Origin: Yamagishiella unicocca
Lineage: Eukaryota; Chlorophyta; Chlorophyceae; Chlamydomonadales; Volvocaceae
Length of the DNA: 64,000 nt
Reading direction: 5' to 3'
Assembly: GCA_003116995.1 (NCBI GenBank)
Contig: BDSL01000001.1
Location: forward strand, 1,550,001 to 1,614,000
Below are positions 1-11,600 of the stretch, piece by piece. Position numbers and translations under genes: made by a program. A model generated the notes under the pieces. That model had not been told where the DNA came from. It did no database searches and worked only from the letters and a program-made list of their open reading frames with translations. Every line of letters begins with the position of its first letter. Position 1 is the first letter of the stretch.

Positions 1-118
1 CCCCCCCGCGCGTCCAGCATGTACCGTCAGAATGGCACGGCGGGAAGAATCTCCGGAGGCCACCGCGGGAGGGAAATAAGATTCTCGCTTGCCAATGCCT
101 GATGGCGCTTTCCCGCAG

Positions 119-1256
119 AGGCTGCTGCCAGGCACTGGCGCTGGCATATGGGCTATGGTTCTTCACAGCCAAGGTTCAAGGTGTCATTGAAGGACAGTCG
201 CTGCCGGATGCCTACACTGTAAGCACTGAGGGTGCAGAGCAGAGGGGATGATGTGGGGGGCAATGGCTGGGGACGTCTAACAGGACCACCTGCACCTGCT
301 GAGCGGGGCCTCGCTGCGGGGGTTGTGCTGCAGAGCCTTGGCTGCGTGACCCCACACGGCTGTTAACGGCTGTTTTCATCACAATGGCGGCCTCCATAGC
401 TTTGCACCACGTCATCAGTCCCGTGACCCCCCCAGATCACCTCGTCCTGGGACCCTAGCCGCCCCGCAACCACGCTTCACCCCTTGAAGTGGTCCCGCTG
501 CACTCCACCCGCTGCTCCGTCCCACCTGCGCGCTGCTGCACCCTTCTGCACCCCACCCCACCCCACCCCACCCCACCCCACCCCACCCCACCCCACCCCA
601 CCCCACCCCACCCCACCCCACCCCACCCCACCCCGCTTATGCCGTGGTCCCTCAGGCTCGCAACATCAGCATCACCGTCCGCACCATCCTCCTGGGCCTG
701 TGCTACCTGGCGACGTTCATCTTTGCGGCCAACGGAGTCGGCCTGGCGGGTGGGTGCCTGGGCGGGTTTAGGACGCCGTGACGCCGTCTTCGGGGCGGAT
801 CTTCCCCTGGCCTATGTGTGCCCGTGGCCTATGTTTGTCCGTGGCATGTGTGACGCTCATGCAATCTCCGCAAGCATCTATGCACAATCCTTATCGTTGA
901 CTGGGGTCCACAGCTGGTGTAGTGACGAGGCGTAGGAAGGAATCGTAGGGCCGGACGGCGCGTAACGGAATAAACGGAATACTCACCCTCCCGCAGGCCT
1001 GTCGGTACAGCTGTTCTTGTTTCCCGACAGTATGCAGGAAGAACAGAAGGAGGAGGAGGAGGATGCAGCTAGCCGCGGACCGCAGCTGCCAAAGGTCCGC
1101 ATCACCTCAAAACCGGAGGACCTGCGAGCCGCCTTCAAGGTCGCAGAGCGGCTGGGTAAGCAAGAGGCCGGGAAGGCGGCGAAAGCAGCGGCCAGCGGCA
1201 CCAACAGCACCAAAGAAGCTATTGAGAGCCCCACGTCGCCAACCGACGGACAGTAG
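119..1256 (+). CDS. DUF3082-type membrane protein (3' part; 5' end outside window)
   Basis: Three exons are visible: 119-218, 656-749 and 997-1256, all phase-consistent. The first begins after a CGCAG acceptor, so upstream exons lie outside the window. The protein has two hydrophobic segments (around ALALAYGLWFFTA and TILLGLCYLATFIFAANGVG), joined by a polar turn and followed by a hydrophobic LSVQLFLFPD stretch. This layout matches the DUF3082 family of cyanobacteria and plastid-bearing eukaryotes as I know it. The C-terminal ~75 residues are charged (EEQKEEEED run, then K/A-rich) and probably exposed to solvent. A plastid membrane location is inferred from the family's distribution, since the N-terminus and any transit peptide are missing. 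The function of the family is unknown to me. Confidence 0.75.
550..634 (+). repeat. (ACCCC)n pentanucleotide microsatellite
   Basis: About 17 uninterrupted ACCCC units lie in the intron just upstream of the 656 acceptor of the DUF3082 gene. The C-rich strand doubles as a long polypyrimidine-like tract before the splice site. The complementary strand has regular GGGG runs. Confidence 0.97.
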
Positions 1257-2108
1257 AGAGGGCGATACGGTTATGGGAACAAGGGGCAAGCAGTGATGGC
1301 GGTGGATGAGGGGATGTCTGCACGGAGTCGCACATCCGGCGGAAGCCGGAAAACGTTTTGTTACAGGGTAATACACGAGCAATCTGATGTCGTAAGCCTG
1401 AGTGAGTTTGTGTTGTGGAGCCGCACTAAGACGGTGATGCTGACGTGGGCAGTGTGCATACCTCGGAGTCGGTTGGTGGGATGATGAGGGTACGGTTGCG
1501 TGCAACGTATTTTATTTTGTGCCCATCAGTATTGCAGCTTGGGCGCCGCTAGGCACTCAACTGCCAGTTTGACTGTTATGCTGGTGAAAGTATCTGGCTT
1601 CGAGTGGCAGGCGGGCGAATCGCTGGAAGGGCGCAGACTACCAGACTGGTTTGGCAGGGCGGTACAGACGGGGACGGAGGATCACTTGTTAGATTGGGGT
1701 GGGAGTGGCGTGGTTCAGGTCAGTCCAGCATCTCTCTTGGAAAGGCCTACTTGGTCCGTACATCTCCTTGTCGACATTCTACCGTTGTTGGGTCAATATG
1801 ATTGTAGATATGCAGAGTAAGCCAGAGCGTTTTTCGGACGAGGAGTGCAAAAGGAGGCATCGTGGAATTGCCCACTGGTATTTATGGCTTACCTCCGTGG
1901 GCGAAGTACTCGCTGACAAACATAACGGTGCGGGAGAGGACTTTGAAACACTTACATCGCATAACTGTACGGCCATCGTTACCGTACTCATCTGCAAGCG
2001 TGGCACCGTCCTGGACCGATATGACCCTGGATCCTAAAGACCGACACATCCGGGATCCAAACACCGTGCACCGTCAAACGCCAAGCCCGGGTGCTAGGCG
2101 CCGTCCAC
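1257..2108. other. Convergent 3' intergenic region
   Basis: This lies between the stops of two convergent genes (DUF3082, plus; 2OG oxygenase, minus). It must hold both 3' UTRs. I see no convincing coding exon. The only signal I recognise is the minus-strand TGTAA listed separately. Confidence 0.6.
1952..1956 (-). terminator. TGTAA poly(A) signal for the 2OG oxygenase gene
   Basis: TGTAA reads on the minus strand about 150 bases beyond the TAG stop of the oxygenase. TGTAA is the usual volvocine polyadenylation signal. Confidence 0.5.
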
Positions 2109-5100
2109 CTATTCAAAGATTATGGGCAACGTGAGGTCGCTGTCCTCGCCTGAAGGCACGGCGGGGAACGTGATGGCTGTCAGGCAGTCCCGCACCTCGT
2201 GCTGCACCAGCGCCCGCAGCCGCGGCAGCACGCGCCCCTCCAGCAGCGCATCAGCCGCGGCTCGGTCGTGGTTGGGCACCTCCACCAACGTGTCCGCCAG
2301 CCAGGATAGCGTCTTGACGGAGCCGTCGCGCCCACTGATTGCCAGCCGTGCAATCAGCGTACCTTCGGCGCGTGTGGATAGGGAGGAGGCGAGCTTCAGG
2401 ATGACACGACTCCGCCCCTCCACCCCATGGCGTACACGTTGACCCCCCGTAAACAGGCCTTACATCCCCTTGCCTGCCCTCCGGTGCTCACGCCACTGCA
2501 TGAGTTCTCGGCTGGCTGTCGTAAGCTCGTGAATGGACATCACTCGTCACGGCCCACAAGCTAATCTCCCAGCGCCAGGGGTGCACGCACTGTATGAACG
2601 GGTCGTGCACGCGGCTCCTAAGTTACCCCCTCACTCCCCGCGCACCAGTAATCAGGCCGCTGACCGCCTCCAGTGCATCCCACAAAGGCGCCAGGCCCTC
2701 GTTCAGGACCTCCTCCGCGTCGGCGGCGTCGAGTGGCCCCTGGAAGAAGGGCGCTGGCTCCGTGAACCAGCCTGGCGGAGTCACGCCAGGGCCAGCGGCA
2801 AGGGCGTCGGCGTCGACGTCCGGCGGGATACGTGGCGATGTGCCGTAAGAGGTGTAATAGCACATGCTACTTCGAGTCGCAAGGACCCAAGGAGGGCAAG
2901 GACTAACACGCTGCCCCATGTGCCTATGGTGTCGTCATCGAGAGCAATCACACTGCCCACCCGTCCCGTCCTACCGTGCAGCACCAGGCGGCCCTTTCGG
3001 GGGTCGCGGGTGCCGTGCACTTGCCGCACACCGTGTGGGAAGCGAGGGTCGAACACGGTCAGGCGGTTGAACGGCGCGGGCACGCGGGTGATCAGGTGCT
3101 GCAACTCGAGACCCTGCGGAACGAGCACAGGGGCCAGTGGTGCTCGGGGCCGCAATGCAAGGACTGGACAATGGGCCCAGTTATAAGAGGCTGTCGAAGG
3201 GTTTCTGCAAGCAGAGACGCGAGCACAGCGCCACGCCACAGCGTTCAGCCAATATGGCACCACGCATGATAAGCAACGTTGTGCATTTCTGAGATTTTTG
3301 GGGTTGCGGACGACTACGATGGAAAAGCAGCAGTGGTGAAATGTATGGGATCAAGCAGTTGCCAGTCCTGAAGGTTTGACGTGAGACAGGCCGCGCGCGC
3401 CATCCCCTCCACCCGCCCCGTCCGGCACACGCACCTTCCGAGGGTCATAGTTGCGCCAGTAGTTGAGCACGTGCGGCTGCAGGATGGTGGTCTCGCCGCC
3501 TGTAAACTCCCGCTGGTCCCAGTCTGGGAGGCGGACGCAGGCAGCCGGCCCGGGATGACATGGGGCCACATGGGGCCACGTCAGCAGCTCCGCACACGCG
3601 GGCGGATGTGCGCAACGAATGTTGTTGAACGGTGTCAGGTCAGTTTGGCGCTTGGGACTGTGCTAGTAAGCCCACGCCATGACGCGAACTACAGCGCTGA
3701 GCCAAACGTGTGTCCTTGCGTTAAGTGTCTGAAGGCACCGCTACGGGGTGGCGTGTCTTGGGGTACCTGTGTACCGTACCCTTAAGGTCCCTGCCTTAAG
3801 GTCCCTGCCTTAAGGTCCCTGCCTCATGTAAGGAACTGAGCCCTGGCAACCCTTGCGGTGCAGTCCTGCCACTAGCCTCACCGAGCACCCCACACGTCGC
3901 TTGGTACAAAATCCTAGGAAGGGCCCCTTGAGAGGGACGCTCCGCCTTGCGTGCCCCACGCCACCCGGCGCCCGAGCCTTAGCGCTGCCCGCCACCGCCC
4001 AGCGCCCTACCAGTGGTGAGGGACAGCACGAAGGCGAAGGGCCCGTGGGGGTTGTCGCAGTGCAGCTCCTGCGATGGCATCCGAGGGCGGGTGCAGCGGG
4101 CGAGGGGGAAGCAGGAGCGCATTTCAAAGCGCAGGCTGAGGCCCTACGAGGGTGCAGCCATGCGGGAATCCTCCTAGAGGTCGTCTAATGCGCGAGGAAA
4201 GCTCTTTAGCCCCACGAGGGAATTTACTAGCATGCGTGTGAAGCCATGCACCTTTCGTCGAATCAATGGAGCTCAACTTGCACTGCCTCTGTCGCTCGGG
4301 AGCTGCACGGCGGGAGGACCCAGATTTGCCCTGAAGGCCTGGCCGATAGCCCGGTGCTGGCCAAGTACCAAGTGGTTCGGGCCACAGCCAAAGACTGCCG
4401 TGACCATGGCGGCTACGTGCGGCTCACGGCTGGCCAGTCCCAGACCAGCCATAAGCCAGCTCCGGACCGCCCGCCCGCTGCTGCTCCCCACCTGAACGCA
4501 TCCGTCGACGTAGTAGCTCATCCAAATTGGGCTGATGGCCCGGCACCCCAGCTGGGCCTCCCCGTACGACAACAGCGCGTCCTCCAGCATGTCGTACAGC
4601 TTTCCTGGAAAGTACACCTGGGCCTGCGCCGGAACCACACCGGTGCTCGGACCCAAAGTGGCGAGCCCAGTTGAGGTTGGGCATGGATGGACCGACGCTG
4701 TGCACGTGAGAGCTCGAAGTGCCTCTTTCCCTCTTTTCCCATCCCTGGCGTGACTTGTCCCAGCCGCAAATTCAACGCGGATGCGGTAGGCGAGAGAACG
4801 GCCCGTCTTGCCGCCCTGCTCGTCCAACGACGTGCCGTACCTGCGTCCGTACCAGCGTGTATTGGTCCGGCACGTGCCAGTAGTCCCACAAGAACCTCTC
4901 GGGATGGATGGCCCGCGGGTCTGCGAAGCGCTGGTCGAAGACCCCCCGAAGCGCGCGCGCGTCGGCATCTGGCAAGAAGCCGTCCGTGACGACGATGTGC
5001 TTCGCCTCGCTGATCTCCTCCAGCACCGGGATTTCTGGTCACCAACCGAAACGTAAACGGGAACCCGGCGCGATGAGGGTGAGCGGGTACGGGGTCCCCG

Positions 5101-5915
5101 GGGATTGATGCGGGGGAGCCATTTTGGATGATGTTCGGGAGCAGGTCTAGACAGACACAGGCGCCCGGCTGGGCGCAGGCCTTGGGACATTGCAAGGGTT
5201 GAAGAGTTGCCTGTCCACCCGCGAGTACAGTAGGATACAGTGCCGTGTGAGCTCGCCTATTGGTGTGGGCTAGACACGCACCTCATGCGAGTTGGGGCCC
5301 TGTGGTTCTCCGTTCGCCCCGGCACTCAGCACTGACAGACAGTTCGGGCCATGTGCCAGACGTTGATGTGAAGGTATGCGATGCTGTGAAGTGCCTAGAA
5401 TTGCGACCTGCATGTGATCCCAGCCTTCCACCGCACACCTTGAGCTTGCAGCGCGTCCACGACCCGGGGGTCGCTCCATGGATCCCAGTCTGGGCCCGGA
5501 GGCGTATCCTCCCCTGCCGACGCCAACGTGGGAAGGAAAGGACACAGTTGTCCTACTGGTCTGAAAGGACTGCCGGTGGACTTCATGGAGTTCACATGAT
5601 GACGCAAGTAGAAGGGTATGTTTCATCCAACAAACAGGTGCGGCGGTGCGAATTAGAAGAGTCATGGGCAACTCACTCGTCGCCATGCCCCTTTCCTTGC
5701 GAACCCCTTCCGGCTCTTGCGCAGGAGTTGGACAGCCCAGAGCTTCGAATGATAGCTATTCTGCACTTGCCTTCATCTTCCAACGCTTCCGACTCTTCCA
5801 CATCGTACGATGGTGCCGGCACCTCCTCTTGGTTCCCTGCCGCGATCCTGCGGCCTGTGTAAGAAGGGCACAATCCTTGCATTGCGGTACGCGCTGCTGT
5901 GTGGCTATAACGCAT
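2109..5915 (-). CDS. 2-oxoglutarate/Fe(II)-dependent oxygenase-like protein
   Basis: Nine exons, in coding order: 5771-5915, 5439-5513, 4841-5034, 4492-4623, 4011-4068, 3435-3523, 2975-3113, 2646-2771 and 2109-2458. They total 1308 nt, 435 aa, all in phase. The double-stranded beta-helix signature is spread over exons 5-7: ELHCDNPHGP supplies the HxD iron ligands, FTGGETTILQP is a core strand, FPHGVRQVHG the distal His, and GRLVLHGW the Arg expected to bind the 2OG carboxylate. The N-terminal part carries an acidic GEDTPPGPDWDPW stretch. The C-terminal ~115 residues form a separate domain that I do not recognise. Intron 1 is most simply read with a GC donor (AAG|GCAAGT). The start at 5915 is the first in-frame ATG; an upstream exon cannot be excluded, because a good acceptor lies inside exon 1. 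The substrate is unknown. Confidence 0.8.
3781..3822 (+). repeat. 14-bp tandem repeat, 3 copies
   Basis: Three identical copies of cttaaggtccctgc lie in the intron between oxygenase exons 5 and 6. Confidence 0.95.
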
Positions 5916-6770
5916 ACGATGGAAGACAGCAGGGACTGCCAAGCGCGGTAATGTTCTTTGTTGGTACCGCAATCGTGGCCGACTGACTGATGCTGGTACT
6001 GCGTCCGCATATGCTACTTCACGTTAGGACGCCAGCTTCACGCGCAACATGCGTAACTCCACGCAGCGGTGCGGCTCGGAGGTTACTGCGAGCGCTGACT
6101 GGTGCCAAGGAGGCAGCGGCTTGGCCGCCAACTTGCCGTACGCTGCTGCCTAACTTACCCGCCGGCCCTGTGTCGTTGACGGAAGCGCTCCCACGGCTTG
6201 GACCCTCTGAAGAGTCAAAATGTCCACACGAGGACAAATCGCATATGTAGCTCGCTGGTTCCCAGTGCCAGGCGTGCTGCAAGACTGCGTCGACAGTCAG
6301 CTCGCCGCCGTCACCTCCTACCTTGACGGAAGACATCCTCAGACACCCGACCTTTCTTTTTAGCCAAGCAAATCACATTTCTACAATCTCTCCAGGGCGT
6401 GAACTGTAGGGGAACCGTGGGCGGCTTGTATATTGCTTGGTTTGGCACCCGCCCAGCAACCGGGATGCTCAGGCAAAACATTGTGGGATATCCCAATATG
6501 CACTAGTGCATCATGTCGAAAGCGGTGCGTGCATGTTGCATGATAGCGTACATCCCACCGGAACAGTAATGCAGGACAATGCACAGGGTCGCCAGGCGCA
6601 AACGCACAATATTACAATTCCACGACGAACGAGGAGAAATTACTATATATGATTACAGAAGCAAAGGCCAATTCTCATACGATTTCAGACGTTGAACCCC
6701 CAGCCATTTCAAGCATTTCTCGAAGCTCCTTCCGTTAGCTGCTGCCCTGATTTACATCTAGTCGCACAAG
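5916..6770. promoter_or_regulatory. Divergent intergenic region between the oxygenase and STI1-motif genes
   Basis: The 855 bases separate two divergent start codons, so both promoters must lie here. A minus-strand ATG at 6336 opens a short frame whose fifth codon is followed by a good donor (AAG|GTAGGA). It could be an upstream oxygenase exon, but its phase does not fit the known acceptor, so I left it out. No clear TATA box or conserved element was identified. Confidence 0.5.
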
Positions 6771-8205
6771 ATGAATATGGCTGATTTGGACGACGGTAAG
6801 CTCCACGCAGCGGTTGGGCGCGGAAGAAGAACATGCTGCTTGCATCGGTCTCAACCCTACGGGCTCAATTCGGCCTGTTGCAGATGCTCCACCGCCGCTG
6901 TCCAGCCTCATGGAGCAAGTTGACGCGCTGAAGCTCCGTGGCCACGGTGAAGAGTCAACCTCAGGGCGGACAACCGATGTGCCAGGCGAAGGATCGCCAC
7001 GCGTCGCAAACGTGGTCATTATGGCTCCTAACGCAAAATCAGGTGCTCTTGGTTGAGGGGGGGAAATCGGCGCCCGGTTTGATTGAGGGATGGACCTGGT
7101 TGCACCAGCTGTTGGCTCCCCGCAACGGGCACGTCATGTGCGTACCCATGGTGCACCGTCGCAACAGTGGAGAAAACAAGTGGACATAATGATTTGGGTT
7201 AGAACTGACAAATACGCCAAGCGAATGGCATACACCCCGCCGTCCACCATGGATGCGTGTCCATTCCTCTGGCCTTGAGTGGTTAGCGTGGCTGCATGGT
7301 TGCATCAAGGTTGCCGCCTGGACTCGGACGCCTAGATGAATCCCGGTGTACCGCACTTGTCTTTGTCGGAATGCGTCCACCAGTCGGGCATGAATCATTG
7401 CGTTCCCATGCTCGCGGCATGCCCATGCTCACTGTGTATGCAGGCCCCGCACCAAAGCCGAGCACAGCTGCCGCAGCTCCTGCTTTCAAGAAGGGTTTCT
7501 TCGACGCAGCACCCAAAAAGAAAGTGAAACCCCAAGCCGAGAAGAAGGTGCGAGGCCCAATCCGAAGGCGGGTTTCGTGTCCGAGCTTGTAGTGAAGGCG
7601 AGACTCGCTTCACCACTGCCCATGCCTCGCACTGTATGCCCGCAGCCTGTCGAGCCTGCCGTGGAAGAGATTCCGATGATTCGCGCGAAGAAGGGCATGA
7701 GTGGCGGGCCCGTCATCCCTGACTTCCTACGGGTGGAGCCCGACGAGAACGAAAAGCGCTATGCCGCCATGAAGGCGGAGCTCTTGGAGACACTCAAGCC
7801 TACGCCCGAAATGGTGTCCAAGATTGGGCAGGACGCGTCGCTTCTAGCGGGGTTCGACGACCCCGAGGTGATGGCTGCAGTCAGCGACATAGCCGCCAAC
7901 CCCGCCAACTTCAAGAAATATAAGGATAAACCGAAGGTGGGCTGCTGTGCGCTCGTGCCTCCGTGTGTGATCTGTTCTGTCGCATCGGCTACCTGCGCAC
8001 CTGGTTCCTATTTAGGGTCCGGCCCGCATGTGCACATGAGCTTGAACAGCGTGATGCATGTGGTTGCCATGCGCCTAGTTGCTCTCCTTCGTCCCTCTTC
8101 TTGCAACCTTTGCAGGTGCTTGCATTCTATTCGTCCATGGGCAAGATGATGGGCGACAAGTTGGAGAAGGCGGGGTCACCCTTGGTCAAACAGGGGCAGA
8201 TGTAA
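6771..8205 (+). CDS. Small STI1/DP2-motif (Hip-like) protein
   Basis: Five exons: 6771-6795, 6884-6946, 7444-7547, 7646-7936 and 8116-8205. They give 573 nt, 190 aa, all in phase. The start is the first ATG of an ATGAATATGG context. The N-terminal half is low-complexity, with Pro/Ala runs and a basic PKKKVKPQAEKK patch, followed by a short MSGGPVIPDFLRV segment. The C-terminal third contains DDPEVMAAVSDIAANPANF and KYKDKPKVLAFYSSMG. By eye these match the STI1/DP2 repeat of Hsp70/Hsp90 co-chaperones such as ST13/Hip. There is no TPR region, so it is not a full Hip or HOP. A co-chaperone or scaffold role is inferred. The TAA stop itself lies within a TGTAA. Confidence 0.78.
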
Positions 8206-8619
8206 CTGGCACCGCCAGGACGTCATGTACAGCATAGCGTGAGACGTCGTGTCATGTCTCAACCTTTGGATGCAAGCCGCCAGCACGAAAGACAGCAGCA
8301 GCGGCGCGCTCCGCATCGCCTGTTTGCCAGACCTTCCCACCATAGCCAACGTTGCGTCGCGGTGATGGGCCACAGCACTCCCTTACGCCCGGTAGGCACT
8401 TGCTGCAGCGCCACGGTGAGAACGGCAGGGCAGGGCCTTTCCAGGCCCTGCGTGCCTGCCTGTCCTGCTCTGCACAAAGTCGCGTCACGATGGCCATGAC
8501 GTAATGGCCATGACCAGTACACACGCAAAATACTGCACCAGCAGCGAAACCGTAATCGCACAACGCGCACAACCCTCCAGCCGTCACCACATGATGCACA
8601 CCGACCACCAACAAACGCT
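8206..8619. other. Convergent 3' intergenic region
   Basis: About 410 bases lie between the stops of the STI1-motif gene (+) and CFAP61 (-). The region should hold both 3' UTRs. No coding exon was recognised. Confidence 0.6.
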
Positions 8620-11600
8620 TCACGTTCGCGCCGCGGACGGCATGTGGTATGCCGGCAGCTCCGCCGCGTGCGCCCTGGCAAACTCCAGCAGCGTGTCCTG
8701 GGCGTTGGTCACCCACTTCACTAGGCCGCCCTCCACGTCCCTGTCGCCCATCAATATCGTCGCCAGCGCCATGTCCAGCAGCGTCTCACGCAGCCCCAGG
8801 AAAGACTCGTTGTACAGCATCTCCGCCCACGGCTCCGTTAGGAAGCTCAGCAGGTCGCGGATCTCACCCGCCTGATAGCGCGTCACCAGCTGGTTGAGGT
8901 AGTTGGCGTGCAGCCCCACCAGGGCGCCCATCCGTGGCGCGGACACCGGCACACGGCCGAGGTACATGATGCAGTGCACGCGGCCATCGGCGTCCAGGTT
9001 GACACGCATGTGGCCGCGGTCCGTCTTGGTGCTCAGCTCCAAGCCGCCGTCCGGCGGCTGCACCATGGGACTGGCCAGCGCCGCCGGGGAGCCCGCGAAC
9101 ATAAAGTGGTTGCCACCGGGAAGCGAGCAGCCCACGGCGCGCGCGCGGTGCAACGCTGATAGCGATGGTGCCGGCTGAGTCACTGCCGCACCGTCAGCGC
9201 CGTCGCCGGCCGTGAAGCATGACACCAGGCTCGCCGCCAGCTTGGTGCCCACGTCGCGGCTGTTGAAGTGCTCCAGGTGTGACCCCCCGTAGCGCCGGGA
9301 GAGCTTTGAGATGGTGCCGCCCGCGTAGATGCTTGCGTCGTTTGTTCGGAAGGAGCCATCCACCACTAAACGGCCGTCAAACACAAGGCTCGCATCGTTC
9401 AGGCAGGTGAAGAGGGAGCGGGACACGGAGGGCGGCTCGCAGCCCACCACTAAATCCACCGGCACCTCCTCCTCCGCCGCTGGGTCAGATGGGTCGACTA
9501 TGACCGCCGTCGCATGCAACTCCGGTCCCACCGGCTTGACAATCGACAGCGAGGTCATGGCACGGGGCTCCGGCACCGGAAGCGCCATACCCGCCTCCGC
9601 CGCCATCTCTTGCAGCAGCGCGACCAGCGGCTGCTGCTGCCCCGGCGGCGCCATAAACCGCGTCTTCTCCATCGCGTTCTTGGCCTCAAGCACGCTAAGC
9701 GCGTGGTACGCGCCCAGTGCGTTGCCATACACGATGATGTTGTTCATGACCAGGGCATCGTTAATGGTGAAGTCGGCCGCGAGCTCGAGCTCCGTGACCA
9801 GCAGGCCGGCGACCTCAGGGTCCACCTCGGCGAAGCGGTAGCGGCTCTGGTCCTGCAGGCCCGAGGCAATGACCAGGTGGTTGTACGACAGCTGAGAGCC
9901 GTCTGACAGATCGATGACTCGGGCCTCGCGTTCCAAGCCCGTCATCTCGGCGTCGAGTAGAAGCACGCGCGCCTCCAGGCCCAGCCGCGCAATCACGCCG
10001 GCCGTATACTGGCACACCATGCCGCCGACCTGAGGCAGGGAAGACGAACGTGGCGGCGGCGCGTGAGCTCAATGGTTGAAGTTGCTGCGCATGAGGGTAT
10101 GACGGCGCCTGTTGTGGCAGAGCAGTCGTGAGACAATGCACGGCAGCCAGCCAACATCCACAGGCAAGTGGCACGCACCAAGCATGGAGAAGCCTTCAAC
10201 AATCGGCCCAACAAACCGCCTTTGTTGGTTAGCATGCCGCGAGCTCATGGTGATCGGGACCGCCAGGTACTTATTAACGGTTCCACGGGCACATTTCTGG
10301 GCCTCCAACGGGCCCTGCAGGACATCTTTCGACCGCAACAAGGTGCCAGAAGAGGCAACTCGGGCAGGCTTGCGCTCTGCTGCCAGCCCCCGCACCCAAT
10401 GCCATCCACGCCCCCACCTTGATGCCTCCCGGAGCAAGTAGCGTGAGGTAGTTGAATTGTAGGTCGGGATCAAGCAGCAGCCGCTCCAGCACCGCTAGCC
10501 CACACTCGCTGGCGCCAGCTATGACGATCTGCGGAGGAGCAGTCACCATGCAGCAACGTGGGCACCTCTCATTGTGGGCTCAGGTCAGGCCCACAAGACC
10601 AAGCCTTCAGAGCAAAGGCAGCCTCCCAAGGAGTACGCACCGCAAAGTCAAAGTTGTCTTAGCGGTCCACGTCGTGCCCTCCTGGACCCACACCACGCAG
10701 CAACCCCACAACCTACGCCCCATTCCAGCCCTCCGGACTCAACCCTCCAGCGCTTGCCTGCGAATTGACGGAACGTCGCCGCTTGAACGCCGCCTCACGC
10801 GTGAACGCGTACAGCGCAAACTCCGCCTGGAGCTGCTTGTCACTGGCGGTGCGGTGCCGCGGCGCCACCTGCTCCAGAACCTCCTGCATATCGGGCGGCT
10901 GCTGGCCCGGCGGCAGCGCGTAGTACAGCGCCGACTTGCCCAGCAGGCGCATGGCACTGGCCAGGAAGGCCCTGTGGCGATGCACGAAGATGGGGTTCAT
11001 GGTGTACATATCGATCTCGCCGTGGTGCTCCCGCGGCTGGTAGGCCAGGTCCACGTGGGTGCTGAGCGCGAAGTTGGCTTGCAGCAGCTCCAGGTCGACC
11101 TCGGGGTTCACGGTGCACAGCCCCACGATTTCGCTCTGGCACAGCGCCACCACGGCGGTGCCGGCGTTGGCGGCGCCGGTGAAGGACGCGCAGATGTCGG
11201 CGGAGTTGGGCATGCCGGCCACCAGGGTGGCGATCATTTCCAGGTCATCCGCCGTGCCCTGGCGGACCGCGAAGTCCGGGATCAGGGCGTGGCGGTTGAC
11301 CATGAAGAGGACCTCGGGGAAGAGGCTGCCGGGCAGCGGCGCCACGCGCGTCATGGTGTCCATCAGCGCTGGCTCGTGGCTGTCATGGGGCAGTGTGACT
11401 ACGCAGTAGAGCTTGTCAGGGAAGGCCGCGAAGGCGGAGCCAAGGAACTCGCACGCCTGGGCCTCGTAGGCTGGGTCCATGCAGAGCATGGTCACCGCAA
11501 AAAGCGTCGGCTCCACCTCCAAGGGGCTTCCCGCAAACATGGCCAGCATCTCCGCCCGGACCTCCTCTTCCGCCGGCTCTGCTGCTGCTAGCAGAGCTGC

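Noticed and set aside
4273..5195. Two long minus-strand frames spanning 4273-5190 and 4518-5195
   Set aside because: They run through introns of the oxygenase gene. The protein-like parts belong to exons 3 and 4 in their own frames, and the rest lacks any protein signature.
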